Shown in pieces: positions 6,822 to 8,690 of a stretch of 8,690 nt of DNA (positions are counted from its first letter, which is position 1; each line of letters opens with the position of its first letter). This DNA comes from Flammeovirgaceae bacterium UBA5867. GTDB taxonomy: Bacteria > Bacteroidota > Bacteroidia > Cytophagales > Cyclobacteriaceae. A model generated the notes under the pieces. It ran no database searches and was not told the DNA's origin. It saw only the letters and a list, made by a program, of their open reading frames with translations. A program made the translations under genes and the position numbers. Location: positions 68,984-77,673 of the forward strand of contig DJFR01000133.1 of NCBI GenBank assembly GCA_002432545.1. The letters are read 5' to 3'.

Positions 6822-8423
6822 ATGAAAGCAATCAAACAAAAAATATATATAGCATCTTTTGTTTTTCTGGGGCTGGTTTGTTCCTGTACCGACCTGGATG
6901 AAACTCCGCATGATGTTTTATTGCAGGATGATCTCGGTAATTCTCCTGAAATATTGCAGGCACTTACAGCCCCGGTATATACCAGTCTCACAAATGTTAT
7001 GTTCGGATGGCACGGCTTCTTCGACTTGCAGGAAGAATGTTCAGATGTTATTGTAACACCCGCTCGCCCGAATGGCTGGGTTGATGGAGGAACATACCGG
7101 GCAATGCACATGCATACCTGGAACTCATTTCAATCTCAACCGGCATCGTTGTGGAGCCGAGCATACGGTGCACTTAATATTCTGAATACTTCAATCGGAA
7201 TCTATAAAAATATGGAGAATGTGGATGCCCTGTTGGCAGAACTGAGGGCATTGCGTGCTTTTTATTATTACCTATTGTTAGATAATTTCGGTAATGTACC
7301 GGTAGTGACAGAGGAAGATTTAGAAGGAGAAGAAGACGTTCTACCCGTGCAAAGTACCCGTGCAGAAGTATTCGCTTTTATTGAATCCGAATTATTGGAA
7401 GTAATGCCTGTATTAAATGACGAAAAAGTATACGGCAAAATGAACAGGTGGGCTGCGCGTATGGTATTAGCCAAAATATACCTCAATGCCGAAGTATATA
7501 TAGGGGTGACCAAATGGGACGAAGCTATTGCTCAGGTAGATGATATCGAGACAAATGGTGGGTATGCATTGGAACCAAATTACCATGCAAATTTTATTGT
7601 AGAGAATGAAAATTCCGCAGAGCAGATATTCTCCATTGTATTTGATGCTACACGGTCAGGATGGTTTCATTATCCGTGGAAGACGTTGCATCCTTCCAGT
7701 GGTGCTACGTATGATCTGGGCGCACAACCCTGGGGTGGAAGCTGTGCTATACCACAGTTCATTGATACATACGATGCAAATGATAGCAGGTTGAATATAT
7801 GGATACGCGGGCCACAGTTTGCCAGTGACGGAAGTCCGATATACAATACATTTGATCCTGCATTAGCAGATGTACAACTCGATTATTCCAAACAGATTGG
7901 CCATATCGATGAGACAAAAGAATATGAAGGATACCGCGTGGGTAAATTTGAAATTGAGCGTGGCGTATCTGGTAATGCAATCAGCAATGATGTACCATTC
8001 TTCCGGTATGCCGATGCGCTGATGATCAAAGCCGAGTGCCTCTTGCGCAAAGGGCAGGCCGATGCTGCAGCGGTAATTGTTACCCGTATACGTGAGCGTG
8101 CCTTTGCCGCCAGCCCAGACAAAGCAAAAGTAAAGGGCGAAGAGTTGATGCAGGGCAGCAAGTATAATTACGGCACCTATAAAAACGGAGTAATGCTTAC
8201 TACCGAAGGCGGAGCCGATATACAGTATGGAAGATTCCTGGATGAGTTGGGATATGAGTTCGCTGCTGAATTTCACCGCAGACAGGATCTGATCCGCTTC
8301 GGAGTATTCACAAGTAAATCGTGGCTATCCCATATCCCGAACGGAGACCATCGATCTATATTTGATATCCCACAATCAGCACTTGATGCAAACCCCAACC
8401 TCTCACACAACCCCGGATATTAA
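6822..8423 (+). CDS. susD: SusD/RagB-family surface lipoprotein, nutrient-binding partner of SusC
   Basis: This 533-residue lipoprotein should bind the nutrient at the cell surface and cap the SusC barrel. The N-terminus has a lysine-rich n-region and hydrophobic core followed by lipobox V-C-S-C; Cys22 is the best lipidation site, with Cys20 an alternative. The acidic stretch TDLDE just after it fits a Bacteroidota lipoprotein export signal. Family motifs include the helical segment LRALRAFYYYLLLDNFGNVPVV (about 141-162), RMVLAKIYLNAEVY (about 213-226), FFRYADALMIKAECLLRKGQ (about 393-412), a Glu/Phe/Arg-rich EFHRRQDLIRFG (about 481) and the terminal NPGY. The segment at 70-100 (QEECSDVIVTPARPNGWVDGG, then HMHTW) recalls SusD proteins of glycan systems, though this is a memory-based impression. 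It starts 14 bases after susC and is surely co-transcribed. No linked glycoside hydrolase or peptidase is visible after it. Confidence 0.96.
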   Translation: MKAIKQKIYIASFVFLGLVCSCTDLDETPHDVLLQDDLGNSPEILQALTAPVYTSLTNVMFGWHGFFDLQEECSDVIVTPARPNGWVDGGTYRAMHMHTWNSFQSQPASLWSRAYGALNILNTSIGIYKNMENVDALLAELRALRAFYYYLLLDNFGNVPVVTEEDLEGEEDVLPVQSTRAEVFAFIESELLEVMPVLNDEKVYGKMNRWAARMVLAKIYLNAEVYIGVTKWDEAIAQVDDIETNGGYALEPNYHANFIVENENSAEQIFSIVFDATRSGWFHYPWKTLHPSSGATYDLGAQPWGGSCAIPQFIDTYDANDSRLNIWIRGPQFASDGSPIYNTFDPALADVQLDYSKQIGHIDETKEYEGYRVGKFEIERGVSGNAISNDVPFFRYADALMIKAECLLRKGQADAAAVIVTRIRERAFAASPDKAKVKGEELMQGSKYNYGTYKNGVMLTTEGGADIQYGRFLDELGYEFAAEFHRRQDLIRFGVFTSKSWLSHIPNGDHRSIFDIPQSALDANPNLSHNPGY

Positions 8424-8434
8424 TATAGTATAAA

Positions 8435-8479
8435 AGTAAACCCTGACTTGAATATATACTTTTCGAGTCAGGGTTTACT
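8435..8479. terminator. Long hairpin between convergent genes, probable bidirectional terminator
   Basis: Arms 8435-8452 and 8462-8479 pair over 18 bp with one T/G wobble, around a 9-base loop. The hairpin begins 12 bases after the susD stop and lies 41 bases beyond the stop of the convergent minus-strand gene. On the minus strand it is followed by TTTT; on the plus strand only by an AT-rich stretch without a clean T run. It may work better for the minus-strand gene, or serve both units and also protect susCD mRNA 3' ends. Confidence 0.75.
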
Positions 8480-8490
8480 ATATAACGTAC

Positions 8491-8522
8491 ACACCTAAAC
8501 ACATGCACACCTAAACACGTCA
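8491..8522. repeat. Two tandem copies of the 16-bp C/A-rich unit
   Basis: The core ACACCTAAACAC occurs at 8491-8502 and 8507-8518, identical and exactly 16 bases apart; including the preceding C the identity is 13 bases. The core differs by one base from ACACCTCAACAC at 2092-2103, where the spacing is also 16. The second copy runs into the stop codon of the minus-strand LytTR-like gene at 8520-8522. Confidence 0.65.
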
Positions 8523-8690
8523 AAGCCGTATTTTTCCGATAAACTCCTGCCGGTACGATTCACTGAGTGTAAGCACCAACGGTTTACCAGTCGATTGCGG
8601 AATGCTGGTAGTAATCTCATCGTGTGAGAAAAAATGAACAGACTTTATAGCCACCAGTTCTTTTTTATTGATGCGTGAGAATTGATCGGA
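8520..8690 (-). CDS. C-terminal end of a LytTR-type DNA-binding protein (probable response regulator), truncated by the window edge
   Basis: Reading the minus strand from 8690 gives 56 residues and then TGA at 8522-8520. The fragment opens SDQFSRINKKELVAIKSVHFF and ends TLSESYRQEFIGKIRL. This pattern, an F-x-R-x-N-K-x-x-x-V-x-x-x-x-I/V core followed by a strand and a final S-x-S/R-Y-R-x-E-F helix start, matches the end of LytTR DNA-binding domains, which usually read FxRxHRSYxVNxxxI then ISRxYRxxxxxxL. Such domains typically sit at the C-terminus of response regulators with an N-terminal receiver domain, which would be beyond the window, perhaps with a sensor kinase. The gene is convergent with susCD and shares the hairpin at 8435-8479. 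The assignment rests on a short fragment. Confidence 0.65.
   Translation of the reverse strand, partial: SDQFSRINKKELVAIKSVHFFSHDEITTSIPQSTGKPLVLTLSESYRQEFIGKIRL

Noticed and set aside
7863..8276. 137-codon open frame on the minus strand opposite susD
   Set aside because: It overlaps conserved SusD C-terminal motifs, has low-complexity cysteine- and isoleucine-rich content typical of antisense shadows, and no family resemblance.

Overview
The window is bacterial and most likely from the phylum Bacteroidota. The main reasons are the adjacent SusC/SusD outer-membrane pair, translation starts without recognisable Shine-Dalgarno sequences behind A- or C/A-rich leaders, and AT-rich intergenic DNA. 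A Cytophagales or Chitinophagales host is plausible, but the sequence alone cannot fix the genus.

Region 1 (1-3367, plus strand) is the visible part of a trans-4-hydroxy-L-proline degradation operon. It holds the C-terminal two thirds of a 2-oxoglutarate-semialdehyde dehydrogenase, a 4-hydroxyproline 2-epimerase that starts on a TTG overlapping the dehydrogenase stop codon, and a DadA-like FAD oxidoreductase that fits cis-4-hydroxy-D-proline oxidation. Together they supply the first, second and fourth steps from hydroxyproline to 2-oxoglutarate. The third-step enzyme, a DapA-family pyrroline-4-hydroxy-2-carboxylate deaminase, is not here and may lie upstream. The operon ends in a strong intrinsic terminator at 3394-3419.

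Region 2 (3420-3834) is about 415 bases of AT-rich non-coding DNA with several dyads and direct repeats. It presumably carries the promoter and control sites of the next operon.

Region 3 (3835-8423, plus strand) is a SusC-type TonB-dependent transporter followed 14 bases later by its SusD-type surface lipoprotein. The SusC has a carboxypeptidase-like N-terminal domain but no STN signalling domain, so it is a transporter rather than a FecA-like transducer. Its substrate cannot be read from the sequence.

Region 4 (8424-8690) holds an 18-bp-stem hairpin that may terminate transcription from both sides, a pair of 16-bp-period C/A-rich repeats, and the last 56 codons of a convergent minus-strand gene that looks like the end of a LytTR DNA-binding domain.

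The enzymes are ordinary members of known families. The most interesting points are the hydroxyproline cluster beside a SusCD importer, the dyad-rich susC upstream region, and a 16-bp-period C/A-rich repeat found at two unrelated intergenic sites. I did not find a clearly new biological system.
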